From positions 123,323 to 187,322 of the forward strand of contig NZ_JAKIKP010000008.1 of NCBI RefSeq assembly GCF_023284065.1: a DNA stretch of 64,000 bases, given 5' to 3'. Position numbers and translations under genes: made by a program. Below, piece after piece: positions 1 to 9,054 of this stretch (the first letter of the stretch is position 1; every line of letters starts with the position of its first letter). This DNA comes from Shewanella gaetbuli. GTDB lineage: Bacteria; Pseudomonadota; Gammaproteobacteria; Enterobacterales; Shewanellaceae. The notes beneath the pieces are model-generated. The model was not told the DNA's origin and made no database searches. It was given only the letters and a program-made list of their open reading frames with translations.

Positions 1-1
1 T

Positions 2-274
2 ATTGCTATTGAGCCGGAAGTATTGTTATTGGATGAACCTACATCGGCACTTGACCCTATTTCAACCTTAACTATTGAAGAGTTGATCACTGAGTTAAAA
101 GAGCAATTTACCGTAGTAATTGTGACTCATAACATGCAACAAGCGGCTCGTGTGTCTGATCAAACAGCCTTTATGTACATGGGTGAGTTAGTAGAGTATG
201 CCGACACAAATACTATTTTCACGACGCCTAAAAAGCGTAAAACCGAAGATTATATTACCGGACGATACGGCTAA
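2..274 (+). CDS. pstB: Phosphate ABC transporter ATP-binding protein PstB (C-terminal part)
   Basis: The gene enters from the left edge, so only the last 90 codons are visible. They show the Walker B and D-loop ([12 protein letters not shown]), the switch histidine in VIVTHN, and the typical PstB ending YITGRYG. PstB is the cytoplasmic ATPase of the PstSCAB high-affinity phosphate importer. It lies 74 bp upstream of phoU in the same direction, the usual pst-phoU order, which separates it from other ABC ATPases. The Walker A and signature motifs lie outside the window, so intactness cannot be judged. Confidence 0.93.
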   Translation: MAIEPEVLLLDEPTSALDPISTLTIEELITELKEQFTVVIVTHNMQQAARVSDQTAFMYMGELVEYADTNTIFTTPKKRKTEDYITGRYG

Positions 275-348
275 ATATACCTGCCTAAATTTAGGTGGGT
301 TAATAACACAGTATTTGCGCAAAGCTCATAACAGTTTAAGGTTTTATC

Positions 349-1059
349 ATGGAAAAAATGAATTTAAATAAACATATCTCAGGTCAGTTCAATGCTGAGT
401 TAGACGATATTCGCAACCGTGTGCTCGCTATGGGTGGTTTAGTTGAACGCCAATTAGAACAGGCTTTAGATGCATTAGCAGGTTTAGATGCAGAACTAGC
501 GCAAAAAGTGATTCAGGGTGATCATAAAGTGAATGGCATGGAAGTGGCTATTGATGAAGAATGTACCCGAATCATTGCCAAGCGCCAACCAGCAGCCAGC
601 GATTTACGGTTAATCATTGCCATTTCAAAAACCATTACAGACCTTGAGCGAATTGGTGATGCTTGTGTGCGTATTGCCAAAGCCGCAGTTGAGAAACGGA
701 CCAAAAACCAAGAGCCGTTATTGGTCAGTATTGAGAGTATGGGTCGTCATGCGACCAGAACCTTACATTCAACATTAGATGCGCTAGCAAGAATGGATGC
801 AGAACAAGCATTTGAATTACATAAAGAAGATGCCAAGCTGGATAAAGAGTATGAAGGCATTATTCGTCAATTAATGACTTACATGATGGAAGATCCTCGT
901 TCAATTCCAGGTGTACTAGATGTACTTTGGGCTGCTCGCGCTGTTGAGCGAGTAGGTGACCGTTGTAAAAACATCTGCGAATATGTCATATTCTACGTTA
1001 AAGGAAAAGATGTACGTCATACCTCGTACGAAGATATGGAAAAAGATTTACAAGATTAA
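349..1059 (+). CDS. phoU: Phosphate signalling complex protein PhoU
   Basis: PhoU links the Pst transporter to the PhoR/PhoB two-component system and keeps the Pho regulon off when phosphate is plentiful. The 236-residue product has the family length and two PhoU three-helix repeats, each with the metal-binding ER(I/V)GD signature (LERIGD near residue 103, VERVGD near 200). The start MEKMNLNKHISGQFNAEL aligns with the E. coli start, so the first ATG is used. It is the last gene of the pst-phoU unit and is followed by a strong terminator. No oddities were seen. Confidence 0.96.
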   Translation: MEKMNLNKHISGQFNAELDDIRNRVLAMGGLVERQLEQALDALAGLDAELAQKVIQGDHKVNGMEVAIDEECTRIIAKRQPAASDLRLIIAISKTITDLERIGDACVRIAKAAVEKRTKNQEPLLVSIESMGRHATRTLHSTLDALARMDAEQAFELHKEDAKLDKEYEGIIRQLMTYMMEDPRSIPGVLDVLWAARAVERVGDRCKNICEYVIFYVKGKDVRHTSYEDMEKDLQD

Positions 1060-1130
1060 TAGCACAATAAAACCTATAAATTAGGCTTGTATACTGTTGT
1101 TTTTTAGTAAATTATTGTGTTTTGAACTAT

Positions 1131-1161
1131 AACGCCTTAAGTTATCGCTTAAGGCGTTTTT
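1131..1161 (+). terminator. Intrinsic terminator after phoU
   Basis: An 11-bp perfect stem (AACGCCTTAAG / CTTAAGGCGTT) with a 6-nt loop is followed by a T run. It lies 72 bp after the phoU stop and before the DUF502 gene, so it probably ends the pst-phoU transcript. Confidence 0.85.
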
Positions 1162-1200
1162 AGTTGCGTTAATTAATTGGCCACTTTTGGAGATATAAAT

Positions 1201-1806
1201 ATGAAAAAAACACTGACTCGTGGGCTGATGAATCTTTTGCCTATGGCGCTATCGATTTGGTTGTTTTGGTCGTTGTTTATTTCGCTAGATGGCTTAGGTC
1301 AAGTGCTGCTTAATAGCTTGGGAGTGAGTTATTTGTTTCTTGGCGCGGGATTTATTCTTGTCAGTATTATTGTTTTTATTGTAGGACTGTTATTTTCCGT
1401 TAGCCCAATTGTTTGGCTATATTCATGGCTAGAACGTCAATTGATGAAGTTTCCTCTATTTAAGTCTGTTTATGGCAGTATTCGAGATATTGCCAGTTTA
1501 ATGAACACCGACGGCAAACCTAAGTCGCAAAAAACGGTATTAGTGAAACAAGCCAATGGTGGCTATGCTGTAGGTTTTATTATGAGTGACAACACTCCAA
1601 AACCATTAATCGATGCCTTACCCGAAGGTGAATGGGTTCCGGTGTTATTCCAGCTAAGTTATCAAGTAGCAGGCGTTACCACTTTGGTAAAACGTGAAGA
1701 CTTAATTGATGTGGATTGGTCATTTGAAGAAGCCATGCGCTTTAATTTAACCGCAGGTATATCATCAACTAAATCGAGCGATAATTTAAATAGAAACAAT
1801 GATTAA
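1201..1806 (+). CDS. DUF502 family inner-membrane protein
   Basis: This 201-residue protein has two hydrophobic helices near the N terminus (about residues 10-30 and 50-75) and a soluble part resembling the DUF502 family. It contains the conserved-looking stretch WLYSWLERQLMKFPLFKSVYGSIRDI and the motif AVGFIMSD. The family function is not known to me. The ATG at 1201 is chosen because GGAG sits 10 bp upstream. A TTG eight codons earlier would overlap that ribosome site. The gene lies alone between the phoU terminator and a repeat array that separates it from the convergent acs gene. Confidence 0.82.
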   Translation: MKKTLTRGLMNLLPMALSIWLFWSLFISLDGLGQVLLNSLGVSYLFLGAGFILVSIIVFIVGLLFSVSPIVWLYSWLERQLMKFPLFKSVYGSIRDIASLMNTDGKPKSQKTVLVKQANGGYAVGFIMSDNTPKPLIDALPEGEWVPVLFQLSYQVAGVTTLVKREDLIDVDWSFEEAMRFNLTAGISSTKSSDNLNRNND

Positions 1807-1854
1807 GCGTTACTTTTTGCAAAAATATTTAAGCTAGTGTCACGCTATCCCAGC

Positions 1855-2222
1855 CTCGTCATCCTCGAGATTTGTTATCGAGGATCTGCTATTGGTTTTC
1901 ATTAGAGTAGATTCCAGCCCAAAAGCATTGCTGGAATGACGAAAGTCCTGTCATCCTCAAGCTTCCAATTTCGTCATCCTCGAGATCTGTAATCGAGGAT
2001 CTGCTATTGGTTTTCATTAGAGTAGATTCCAGCTCAAGAGCATTGCTGAAATGACGGTAGTCCTGTCATCCTCGAGATCTGTTATCGAGGATCTGGTATT
2101 GGTTTTCATTAGGGTAGATTCCAGCCCAAAAGCATTGCAGGAATGACGATAGGCCTGTCATCCTCGAGGTTTTCAATTTTCGTCATCCTCGAGATCTGTT
2201 ATTGAGGATCTGTTGCTGGTTG
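1855..2222. repeat. Intergenic palindromic repeat array (REP-like, two alternating palindromes)
   Basis: Two short palindromic modules alternate here. Module A is GTCATCCTCGAGATCTG followed by TTATCGAGGATCTG (CCTCGA/TCGAGG arms). Module B reads GATTCCAGCCCAAAAGCATT followed by GCTGGAATGAC. Copies of module A begin near 1858, 1973, 2065 and 2182, with degenerate copies near 1949 and 2157. The array fills the gap between two convergent genes (DUF502 and acs). The same two modules recur at about 52.0, 56.2-56.8 and 63.3-64.0 kb. No coding potential is apparent. Confidence 0.9.
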
Positions 2223-2229
2223 TCACAAA

Positions 2230-2274
2230 AATTGCCTCCTTGATTTTATTCATCAAAATAAAACAAGGAGGCGA
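2230..2274 (-). terminator. Long hairpin, probable acs terminator
   Basis: GCCTCCTTG and CAAGGAGGC pair perfectly. The inner arms (ATTTTATT / AATAAAA) extend the stem with a bulge. Read on the minus strand the hairpin is followed two bases later by a T5 run. It lies about 115 bp after the acs stop, between the repeat array and acs. Confidence 0.6.
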
Positions 2275-2386
2275 GAAGAAAAACCGGTGAGGTTTTTAAG
2301 GGATAGAAATAATGTTAAAACACACTATTTAAAAGGAGCTAAGGCCAGTGGTTAATTCAAGCCTTAGCGAACACTTATGGTTAATA

Positions 2387-4339
2387 TTACTCAGTTTTAT
2401 TGAGGCGAGACTCAATTAAGGTGTCAATAACCGCTGGATCGGCCAATGTTGAAGAATCACCTAAGTTAGTCACTTCATTAGCGGCAATTTTACGTAAGAA
2501 TCGACGCATAATTTTGCCAGAGCGCGTTTTAGGTAAGCCGCTTGCCCATTGAATGAGATCCGGTGTTGCTAAAGCGCCAATTTCTTTTCGAACCCATTGG
2601 CGCAGCTCTTGACGCAACTCTTCTGTAGGTTCAATTCCACGGCTTAACGTTACATAGGCATAAATGCCTTGGCCTTTAATGTCATGCGGGTAACCAACCA
2701 CTGCGGCTTCAGCTACTAGCTCGTGCGCAACCAGTGCAGACTCAACTTCAGCAGTACCTAAACGGTGGCCAGATACGTTAATAACATCATCCACGCGGCC
2801 GGTAATCCAGTAGTAACCATCTTCATCACGTCTTGCGCCGTCGCCGGTAAAGTACATGCCACGGAATGTTTTAAAGTAGGTTAGTGCAAAGCGGTCGTGA
2901 TCACCATATACGGTGCGCATTTGACCTGGCCATGAATCTAGAATGACCAAATTACCTTCGGTCGCTCCGTCAATAATATTACCCATATTATCAACTAGGG
3001 CAGGCTGTACACCAAAGAATGGACGAGTTGCAGAGCCTGGTTTAGCGTCAGTAGCTCCAGGGAGTGGGCTGATCAAAATGCCACCGGTTTCTGTTTGCCA
3101 CCATGTATCGACAATTGGGCAGTGTTCATGGCCAATTACCTCATGATACCAACGCCATGCTTCAGGGTTAATTGGTTCACCCACAGACCCCATAATACGC
3201 AACGAGTCACCTTTATAATCACTAAATTGTTCTTTGCCTTCAGCCATTAATGCACGGATTAATGTTGGTGCAGTGTATAGAATATTCACTTTATGGCGGT
3301 CAATCATTTCACCTAAACGAGCCGGAGACGGTGAGTTAGGTACCCCTTCATGAATTAATACTGTTGCGCCATTTGCTAGGGGGCCATACACCATATATGA
3401 ATGGCCGGTAATCCAACCTACATCAGCAGTACACCAGTATACTTCGCCTTCTTTATAGTCGAATACATACTCATGAGTCATTGACGCGTAAACCATGTAA
3501 CCACCAGTGGTGTGTAAAACACCTTTTGGGTTACCTGTTGAACCTGAGGTATAAAGTAAGAATAGCGGGTCTTCAGCGCCCATTTCTTCATATTGGCAAT
3601 GCTCTGAGGCGACATCCATTAATGAGTCCCACCACACATCGCGTCCTTCAACCCAGTCAATATCGCCACCAGTACGGTTAAGCACAATAACTTTTTCAAC
3701 ACAGGTAACATCTGGGCTTGATATAGCTTCATCTACACTGCGCTTTAGCGGAATTTTACGTCCACCACGGATACCTTCATCGGCAGTGATGATGACTTTT
3801 GATTTTCCGTCAATAACACGTGATGCAATTGAGTCTGGTGAAAAACCACCAAATACGACTGAGTGTATTGCGCCAATGCGCGCACAAGCTAACATGGCTA
3901 CAGCGGCCTCTGGCACCATTGGCATATAAATAGTCACAACGTCACCTTTAGCGACACCTTGACTACGCAGTGCATTAGCAAATTTACATACGTCTGCATG
4001 TAATTCGGCGTAGGTGATTTTACGTTGCTCGCTTGCATCGTCACCTTCCCAAATAATAGCGACTCTATCGCCATTTTTTTCGAGGTGGCGGTCTAAACAG
4101 TTTGCAGATGCATTCAATGTGCCATCGTAGAACCAATTGATAGATAAATTGTGATCATCAAAAGAAGTTTGCTTTACCTTGGTATAAGGTTTGATCCAGT
4201 CGATTCGTTTTCCGTGTTCTCTCCAAAAACCTTCTGGATTAACCACAGATTCTTGGTACATTTTTTTATACTGGTCATTATTCACTAGTGCGTTTTGGGC
4301 TATGTCACTAGGTACTTTATAAAGAGACTGCGAGCTCAT
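2387..4339 (-). CDS. acs: Acetyl-CoA synthetase (AMP-forming)
   Basis: Acs activates acetate to acetyl-CoA through acetyl-AMP and is the high-affinity route for acetate scavenging. The 650-residue protein carries the AMP-binding loop [11 protein letters not shown], the motif WWQTETGG, the [19 protein letters not shown] hinge region, and the C-terminal [11 protein letters not shown], whose lysine is the acetylation-controlled catalytic residue in this family. The ATG at 4339 is chosen because GAAAGGGAAG lies just upstream and [12 protein letters not shown] looks like a normal start. An in-frame ATG 19 codons earlier lacks such a site. The gene is divergent from a CrbS-like kinase, a pairing that points to acetate-responsive control. 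Confidence 0.97.
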   Translation of the reverse strand: MSSQSLYKVPSDIAQNALVNNDQYKKMYQESVVNPEGFWREHGKRIDWIKPYTKVKQTSFDDHNLSINWFYDGTLNASANCLDRHLEKNGDRVAIIWEGDDASEQRKITYAELHADVCKFANALRSQGVAKGDVVTIYMPMVPEAAVAMLACARIGAIHSVVFGGFSPDSIASRVIDGKSKVIITADEGIRGGRKIPLKRSVDEAISSPDVTCVEKVIVLNRTGGDIDWVEGRDVWWDSLMDVASEHCQYEEMGAEDPLFLLYTSGSTGNPKGVLHTTGGYMVYASMTHEYVFDYKEGEVYWCTADVGWITGHSYMVYGPLANGATVLIHEGVPNSPSPARLGEMIDRHKVNILYTAPTLIRALMAEGKEQFSDYKGDSLRIMGSVGEPINPEAWRWYHEVIGHEHCPIVDTWWQTETGGILISPLPGATDAKPGSATRPFFGVQPALVDNMGNIIDGATEGNLVILDSWPGQMRTVYGDHDRFALTYFKTFRGMYFTGDGARRDEDGYYWITGRVDDVINVSGHRLGTAEVESALVAHELVAEAAVVGYPHDIKGQGIYAYVTLSRGIEPTEELRQELRQWVRKEIGALATPDLIQWASGLPKTRSGKIMRRFLRKIAANEVTNLGDSSTLADPAVIDTLIESRLNKTE

Positions 4340-4694
4340 TTGGGCTTCCCTTTCAATTATTGGCTTGGTGAAAGTATCATCTGCAATAGCTATCAAACTC
4401 CATTAGACCTTGGTCTAGTTTAATAAAGTCCTTAATATTGAATCTGTTGCAATTATGAGACACTGTTTATTATTAGTATTAAGTCTTGTTGTTATTTCGA
4501 TGTTGATGTTATTGAATGTTCCAGCATAATGCCGACAGGGTTTATCTCAACCTATTTATGGGATTGATTGAAATTAATGTCACTTCAGTAAAAATAAATC
4601 ACAAGGTAAACCTTGCTACACTGAGTTTAATGTAAACAATAATAATAATGAGATCGGATGTCTCATCCACTGATTTAAGGTGATAACGCGCGTT
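4340..4694. promoter_or_regulatory. Divergent acs / CrbS-like kinase control region with a 14-bp dyad
   Basis: This 355-bp AT-rich region separates two divergent genes and must hold both promoters. The one clear symmetrical element is TAGACC-TT-GGTCTA at 4404-4417, with perfect 6-bp arms, about 65 bp upstream of the acs ATG. That is a plausible operator position, but the binding protein is unknown. No convincing -35/-10 pair could be assigned by eye. Confidence 0.45.
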
Positions 4695-7600
4695 ATGAAT
4701 TTAACTCTTTTTGTGGCAATTATTGCCGTTTGTTATGTGTCACTACTGTTTATTTTGGCGTGGGGGGCTGAACGTTGGTTTGGTAAAATTAGTCAAAAAG
4801 CGCAAATATGGATTTATGGTCTTAGCCTTGCGGTTTATTGCTCGTCGTGGAGCTTTTTAGGCACAGTGGGGCAATCGGCTTCTGATTTATGGTCATTTCT
4901 GCCCATTTTTGTTGGGCCTATTATCATTTTTACCTTTGGTTTTGGCTTACTGCGCAAAATGGTCGTGGTGTCTAAGGCACAAAATATCACTTCGGTGGCT
5001 GACTTTATCGCCGCGCGTTATGGTAAGTCACAATTACTTGCCGCGTTAGTAACCTTGATTGCACTATTTGGTATCATGCCGTACATCGCTTTACAGCTTA
5101 AGGCGATGGTGTTTTCGCTAAATTTATTCCAACCCCATGATTCCCCTTTAAATCCGCAAGGCGTACCATTATTAATTACCCTTATTTTAGCCGTGTTTGC
5201 CATTTTATTTGGTACTCGAAAACTTGATGCAACAGAGCACAACCCAGGCATGATGGTAGCCATTGCCTTTGAGTCTTTGGTTAAATTAACCGCCTTTTTG
5301 CTGGTGGGCATTGTTATTAGTTTTGGTTTTTTTGATGGTTTTGGCGATATTTGGCAACAAGCAGGCGAGCGCAACCTTATTGAGTTTGGCGAAATTAGAC
5401 TACAAGCATTATTACCTGAGTTAGTAGTAGGCATGGCGGCATTTTTATGTATGCCACGACAATTTCACGTCATGGTGGTTGAGTGCGGTGGCGAGTCGGT
5501 TTTGAAAAAAGCTCGCTGGATATTTCCGGTGTATTTGGTGTTATTTGGCTTGTTTGTTGCACCATTAGCCTTAGCTGGCAAAGTGTTACTGGGTGACTCT
5601 GTTGCCGCTGATACCTATGTGATTAATCTTCCTTTGGCGCTTGACCAACCTATTTTGGCTGTTATTGCATTATTAGGCACCTTGTCGGCGGCAACCGGAA
5701 TGGTGATTGTGGCCGTAGTGACCATTAGTGTGATGATCAGTAATGAATGGTTAGTGCCATTAATGTTACGAACGGGACAAATTAAGCAAAAAAACTTTAG
5801 TCAATTTTCTCAATTGTTATTAAATGCCAGACGTATTGCCATTGTCATGATTTTGGGATTTGGTTATGTCAGTTATTTGAATTTAGCTGAAAGCGATTCA
5901 TTATCACATTTAGGCATGTTGTCATTTGGCGCTTTTGCTCAGTTAGCTCCAGCGTTAATTGGCGGCTTATATTGGAAATACGGCAACCGTAATGGGGTGT
6001 TTTTAGGCTTAGCCGTTGGCTTTAGTTTGTGGTGTTACATATTGTTTTTTAGCGCCAGCGATGCAGGTACCTTATCGCACTTTGGCGCTAACCAAGGAAT
6101 ATTAGAGTCTATAAAACCTAATGTGAGCGACACTCTGATTGCATTGATGGCAAATATTGTCTGCTATGTATTGGGGTCGTTATGGTTCAGAGCCGGTGTT
6201 GCAGAACGAATTCAAGCCAGTAATTTTGTTAAGCCTTGGCTATTAAAACAAAATGAAAATAAGCGCCAAGGGCCTATTTCTCAACAAGATTTACTTATTC
6301 TTGCTAGTCGCTTTGTTAGCCCAACTCGGGCTTATGAAAGCTTTAGTCGATTTTCAGCTGAAGCCGTAAAAAGTGATAGCTGGCACAAAGCTGCTCCAAA
6401 TGAGTTGATCTCTCATACCGAACATATGCTTGCTGGGGTATTAGGTGCCTCAAGTGCTAAATTAGTGATGGACTCAGTGTTACAAGGGCGTGATTTAGCA
6501 TTAGATGAAGTGTTCAGTTTAGTGGATGAAGCTTCTTCAAAAATCATTTTGAGTCAAGATATGCTTCGCGGTGCAATTGAACATGCTTATGAAGGCATGA
6601 GCGTGGTGGATAAAGACTTAAACCTTGTTGCGTGGAATTATAAATATGCCGAGCTATATCAGTATCCTGACGGCTTTTTAAAGCATGGCATGCCTATTAG
6701 TGAGGTTGTGCGCTTTAATGCCGCCCGTGGTTTTTGTGGTGAAGGGGATATTGATGAGCAAGTGGAAACCCGTGTGCAACACATGCGAAATGGTACAGCG
6801 CATATTTCAGAACGTGAACGCAAAGATGGCAAGGTAATTAAAATTCAAGGAAACCCCATGCCAGATGGTGGTTTTGTGATGACATTTACCGACATTACTC
6901 AGTATCGATTACAAGAAAAAGCGTTAAAAGAAGCTAACGAAACCTTAGAAGAACGCGTTAAAGAAAGAACCTATGAACTGGCCATGCTAAATAGCGAGCT
7001 GCTTGAAGCTAAAGCGCAAGAAGAATTAGCAAATGCCTCTAAAACGCGTTTTTTAGCCGCAGTGGGTCATGACTTAATGCAGCCCTTAAACGCTGCTAGA
7101 TTATTTACTGCATCATTATCTCAGTATCCCAATTTAGATTTAGAGGCACAAACCACCATCACTCACGTTAATAGCTCTTTAAAAACGGCCGGTGAGTTAT
7201 TAACTGATTTATTGGATATTTCAAAACTAGATTCGGGCAAAGTAGACGTTAATCGCCGAGACTTTGCCATTGCTGAAGTGTTAAACGCCTTAGCGGTAGA
7301 GTTTGAAGCGATGGCTCAAGATAATCAGATTAAATTCAAATTAATTGAGTCTAAGTTAACCGTTAATTCTGACCCAGCCTTACTGCGTCGAATATTACAA
7401 AACTTTTTAACCAATGCGTATCGCTACGCACGGGGTGGCAAAGTGCTTTTAGGATGTAGAAGGCGAGGTCAGTCGATTGAAATTCAAGTATTTGATACTG
7501 GCTGTGGTATCAAAGCTGACGACATTAATGAGATTTTTAGAGAGTTTAAACGCTTGAATGATCCTAGTAGCCGTAATGTAAGTGGCTTGGGGTTAGGGTT

Positions 7601-8126
7601 AGCGATTGCAGATAGGATTAGCAAGGTCTTGAATCATAAAATCGATGTTAAATCGAGTTTAGGTGATGGCTCAATGTTTTCCGTCACAGTGCCTTTAGGA
7701 CAAACCACGCATAAAGCAGAAGCTAAGTCGAATACTAATCCTGTTCAGCCGCTGGCAGGCATTAAAGTACTGTGTATTGACAACGAAGAGGCAATTTTAG
7801 CGGGGTTAGAGTCACTGTTAACCCGCTGGCAATGCGAAGTTATTTGTGCAACCAGTTTGGCTGATGCTCGTATAAAACTGGGCTTGAAAGGTGTTGCCCC
7901 TGATATTGTGTTAGCCGATTACCATTTAGATAATGATGAAAATGGGGTTGATGCTATGGATGGCATTCGCTCACGTTATGGCATGCACTTACCTGGAGTA
8001 TTAATTACGGCCAATACCAATAAACAGTTAATCGAAGATGTTGAGAAGCGTGGTTATCATTACTTAGCCAAAATGATTAAACCCGCGGCACTGAGGGCGC
8101 TAATATCCAGTTTAGTGAAGCAATAA
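4695..8126 (+). CDS. CrbS-like hybrid histidine kinase with SLC5/sodium-symporter domain
   Basis: This is a 1143-residue membrane sensor. Residues 1 to about 510 form a multi-helix sodium:solute-symporter-like (SLC5) domain. A linker and PAS domain follow (about 625-735), then a coiled coil. The HisKA H-box is FLAAVGHDLMQPLN with H near 792. The HATPase domain has NFLTNAYRYA, DTGCGI and GLGLGLAI. A receiver domain follows, with acceptor Asp in LADYHL and Lys in LAKMIKP. Kinases of this architecture next to acs (CrbS of Vibrio and Pseudomonas, with partner CrbR) switch on acs. The divergent arrangement here supports that role by inference. The ATG at 4695 is preferred; a GTG at 4680 overlaps the only Shine-Dalgarno-like AAGG. 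No crbR-like regulator is present in the window. Confidence 0.88.
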   Translation: MNLTLFVAIIAVCYVSLLFILAWGAERWFGKISQKAQIWIYGLSLAVYCSSWSFLGTVGQSASDLWSFLPIFVGPIIIFTFGFGLLRKMVVVSKAQNITSVADFIAARYGKSQLLAALVTLIALFGIMPYIALQLKAMVFSLNLFQPHDSPLNPQGVPLLITLILAVFAILFGTRKLDATEHNPGMMVAIAFESLVKLTAFLLVGIVISFGFFDGFGDIWQQAGERNLIEFGEIRLQALLPELVVGMAAFLCMPRQFHVMVVECGGESVLKKARWIFPVYLVLFGLFVAPLALAGKVLLGDSVAADTYVINLPLALDQPILAVIALLGTLSAATGMVIVAVVTISVMISNEWLVPLMLRTGQIKQKNFSQFSQLLLNARRIAIVMILGFGYVSYLNLAESDSLSHLGMLSFGAFAQLAPALIGGLYWKYGNRNGVFLGLAVGFSLWCYILFFSASDAGTLSHFGANQGILESIKPNVSDTLIALMANIVCYVLGSLWFRAGVAERIQASNFVKPWLLKQNENKRQGPISQQDLLILASRFVSPTRAYESFSRFSAEAVKSDSWHKAAPNELISHTEHMLAGVLGASSAKLVMDSVLQGRDLALDEVFSLVDEASSKIILSQDMLRGAIEHAYEGMSVVDKDLNLVAWNYKYAELYQYPDGFLKHGMPISEVVRFNAARGFCGEGDIDEQVETRVQHMRNGTAHISERERKDGKVIKIQGNPMPDGGFVMTFTDITQYRLQEKALKEANETLEERVKERTYELAMLNSELLEAKAQEELANASKTRFLAAVGHDLMQPLNAARLFTASLSQYPNLDLEAQTTITHVNSSLKTAGELLTDLLDISKLDSGKVDVNRRDFAIAEVLNALAVEFEAMAQDNQIKFKLIESKLTVNSDPALLRRILQNFLTNAYRYARGGKVLLGCRRRGQSIEIQVFDTGCGIKADDINEIFREFKRLNDPSSRNVSGLGLGLAIADRISKVLNHKIDVKSSLGDGSMFSVTVPLGQTTHKAEAKSNTNPVQPLAGIKVLCIDNEEAILAGLESLLTRWQCEVICATSLADARIKLGLKGVAPDIVLADYHLDNDENGVDAMDGIRSRYGMHLPGVLITANTNKQLIEDVEKRGYHYLAKMIKPAALRALISSLVKQ

Positions 8127-8205
8127 TGCCAACATTGAAATGATGCAAATTATGGTGGGTGTTTTGATGATAAACTTTAACGCTACTTTACTCAGTGTGT
8201 GAATA

Positions 8206-9054
8206 ATGAAAATAACGGCATCAATTTATTTTATACCTTTTAAAGCAAATTTTACTGCGCAAGACTTTGACGCTGGGCTGGCTTTAGGCTGGCTTAATGA
8301 GGCTGAGCAACTCAAAGTAGCTAGATATTCACAGCAAAACGCCAAATACAACGCCTTACAAGTCAGGTTAGCATTGCGAGCATTATTATCGACACACGCA
8401 GATATCGCACCTCAAGAATGGCAATTTGAATACGGTGATAAAGGTAAACCTCAACTCAGCCAAGCATTGTTTGAACAAAGTGGATTATTGTTTAATTTAA
8501 GCCATAGTGGTGACTGGTTATCGGTCGCGATTGTGGATACCCATTTGCAGAATATCAATAACGCAAATAAAGCCTGTTTGGGTATTGATATAGAGCGATG
8601 TCGGCGCAATACCAACATTCATACCATTATGAATCATTACTTTACTCCCGATGAAGTAAGCCAACTCGCATTACTGGGTGAAGCTGATCAGCGGCAACGT
8701 TTTTTTGATTTATGGGCATTAAAAGAAGCATTTATTAAGGCTACCGGCAAAGGGTTAGCCCAATCTTTAACGTCTTTTGGCTTTTCATTTGCGGCTAATA
8801 AGGTATTGAAAGTGGCAGATGAATCTGTGTTAGCGCCTTATGTTGCGTGCGATGATTATGTGCAGTTTCATGCACCTGAAGCCTTGCAGCATCAGCCTTG
8901 GCATTTTTTATTTGGTCGGCTTAATACAGAATATCGTTTTAGCCTATGCTGGGGCTTAGAAAGTGAAGATTCGTCAATGCATTCGAAGCCAAAGCAAATT
9001 GTGCCAGACTGTAAAGTCGCCACCTTGGAACAGTTAATTTCAGGTGTATTATAA
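8206..9054 (+). CDS. Sfp-type 4'-phosphopantetheinyl transferase
   Basis: The protein transfers phosphopantetheine from CoA to carrier-protein serines. The 282 residues show the family hallmarks: SHSGDW around residue 99, the Mg-binding GIDIE near 125, and WALKEAFIKATGKG near 175. The length fits the Sfp/EntD class rather than the short AcpS class. The substrate is not determined by context, since no polyketide, NRPS or PUFA synthase gene is nearby. In marine Shewanella a stand-alone enzyme of this type (PfaE) serves the polyunsaturated fatty acid synthase, which is a possibility only. It follows the CrbS-like gene by 79 bp in the same direction. Confidence 0.88.
   Translation: MKITASIYFIPFKANFTAQDFDAGLALGWLNEAEQLKVARYSQQNAKYNALQVRLALRALLSTHADIAPQEWQFEYGDKGKPQLSQALFEQSGLLFNLSHSGDWLSVAIVDTHLQNINNANKACLGIDIERCRRNTNIHTIMNHYFTPDEVSQLALLGEADQRQRFFDLWALKEAFIKATGKGLAQSLTSFGFSFAANKVLKVADESVLAPYVACDDYVQFHAPEALQHQPWHFLFGRLNTEYRFSLCWGLESEDSSMHSKPKQIVPDCKVATLEQLISGVL

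Noticed and set aside
5018..5434. A 138-codon minus-strand frame inside the CrbS-like gene
   Set aside because: It is a shadow of the conserved symporter domain read backwards. Its composition (Ser/Pro/Lys-rich) and lack of a start signal do not support a gene.
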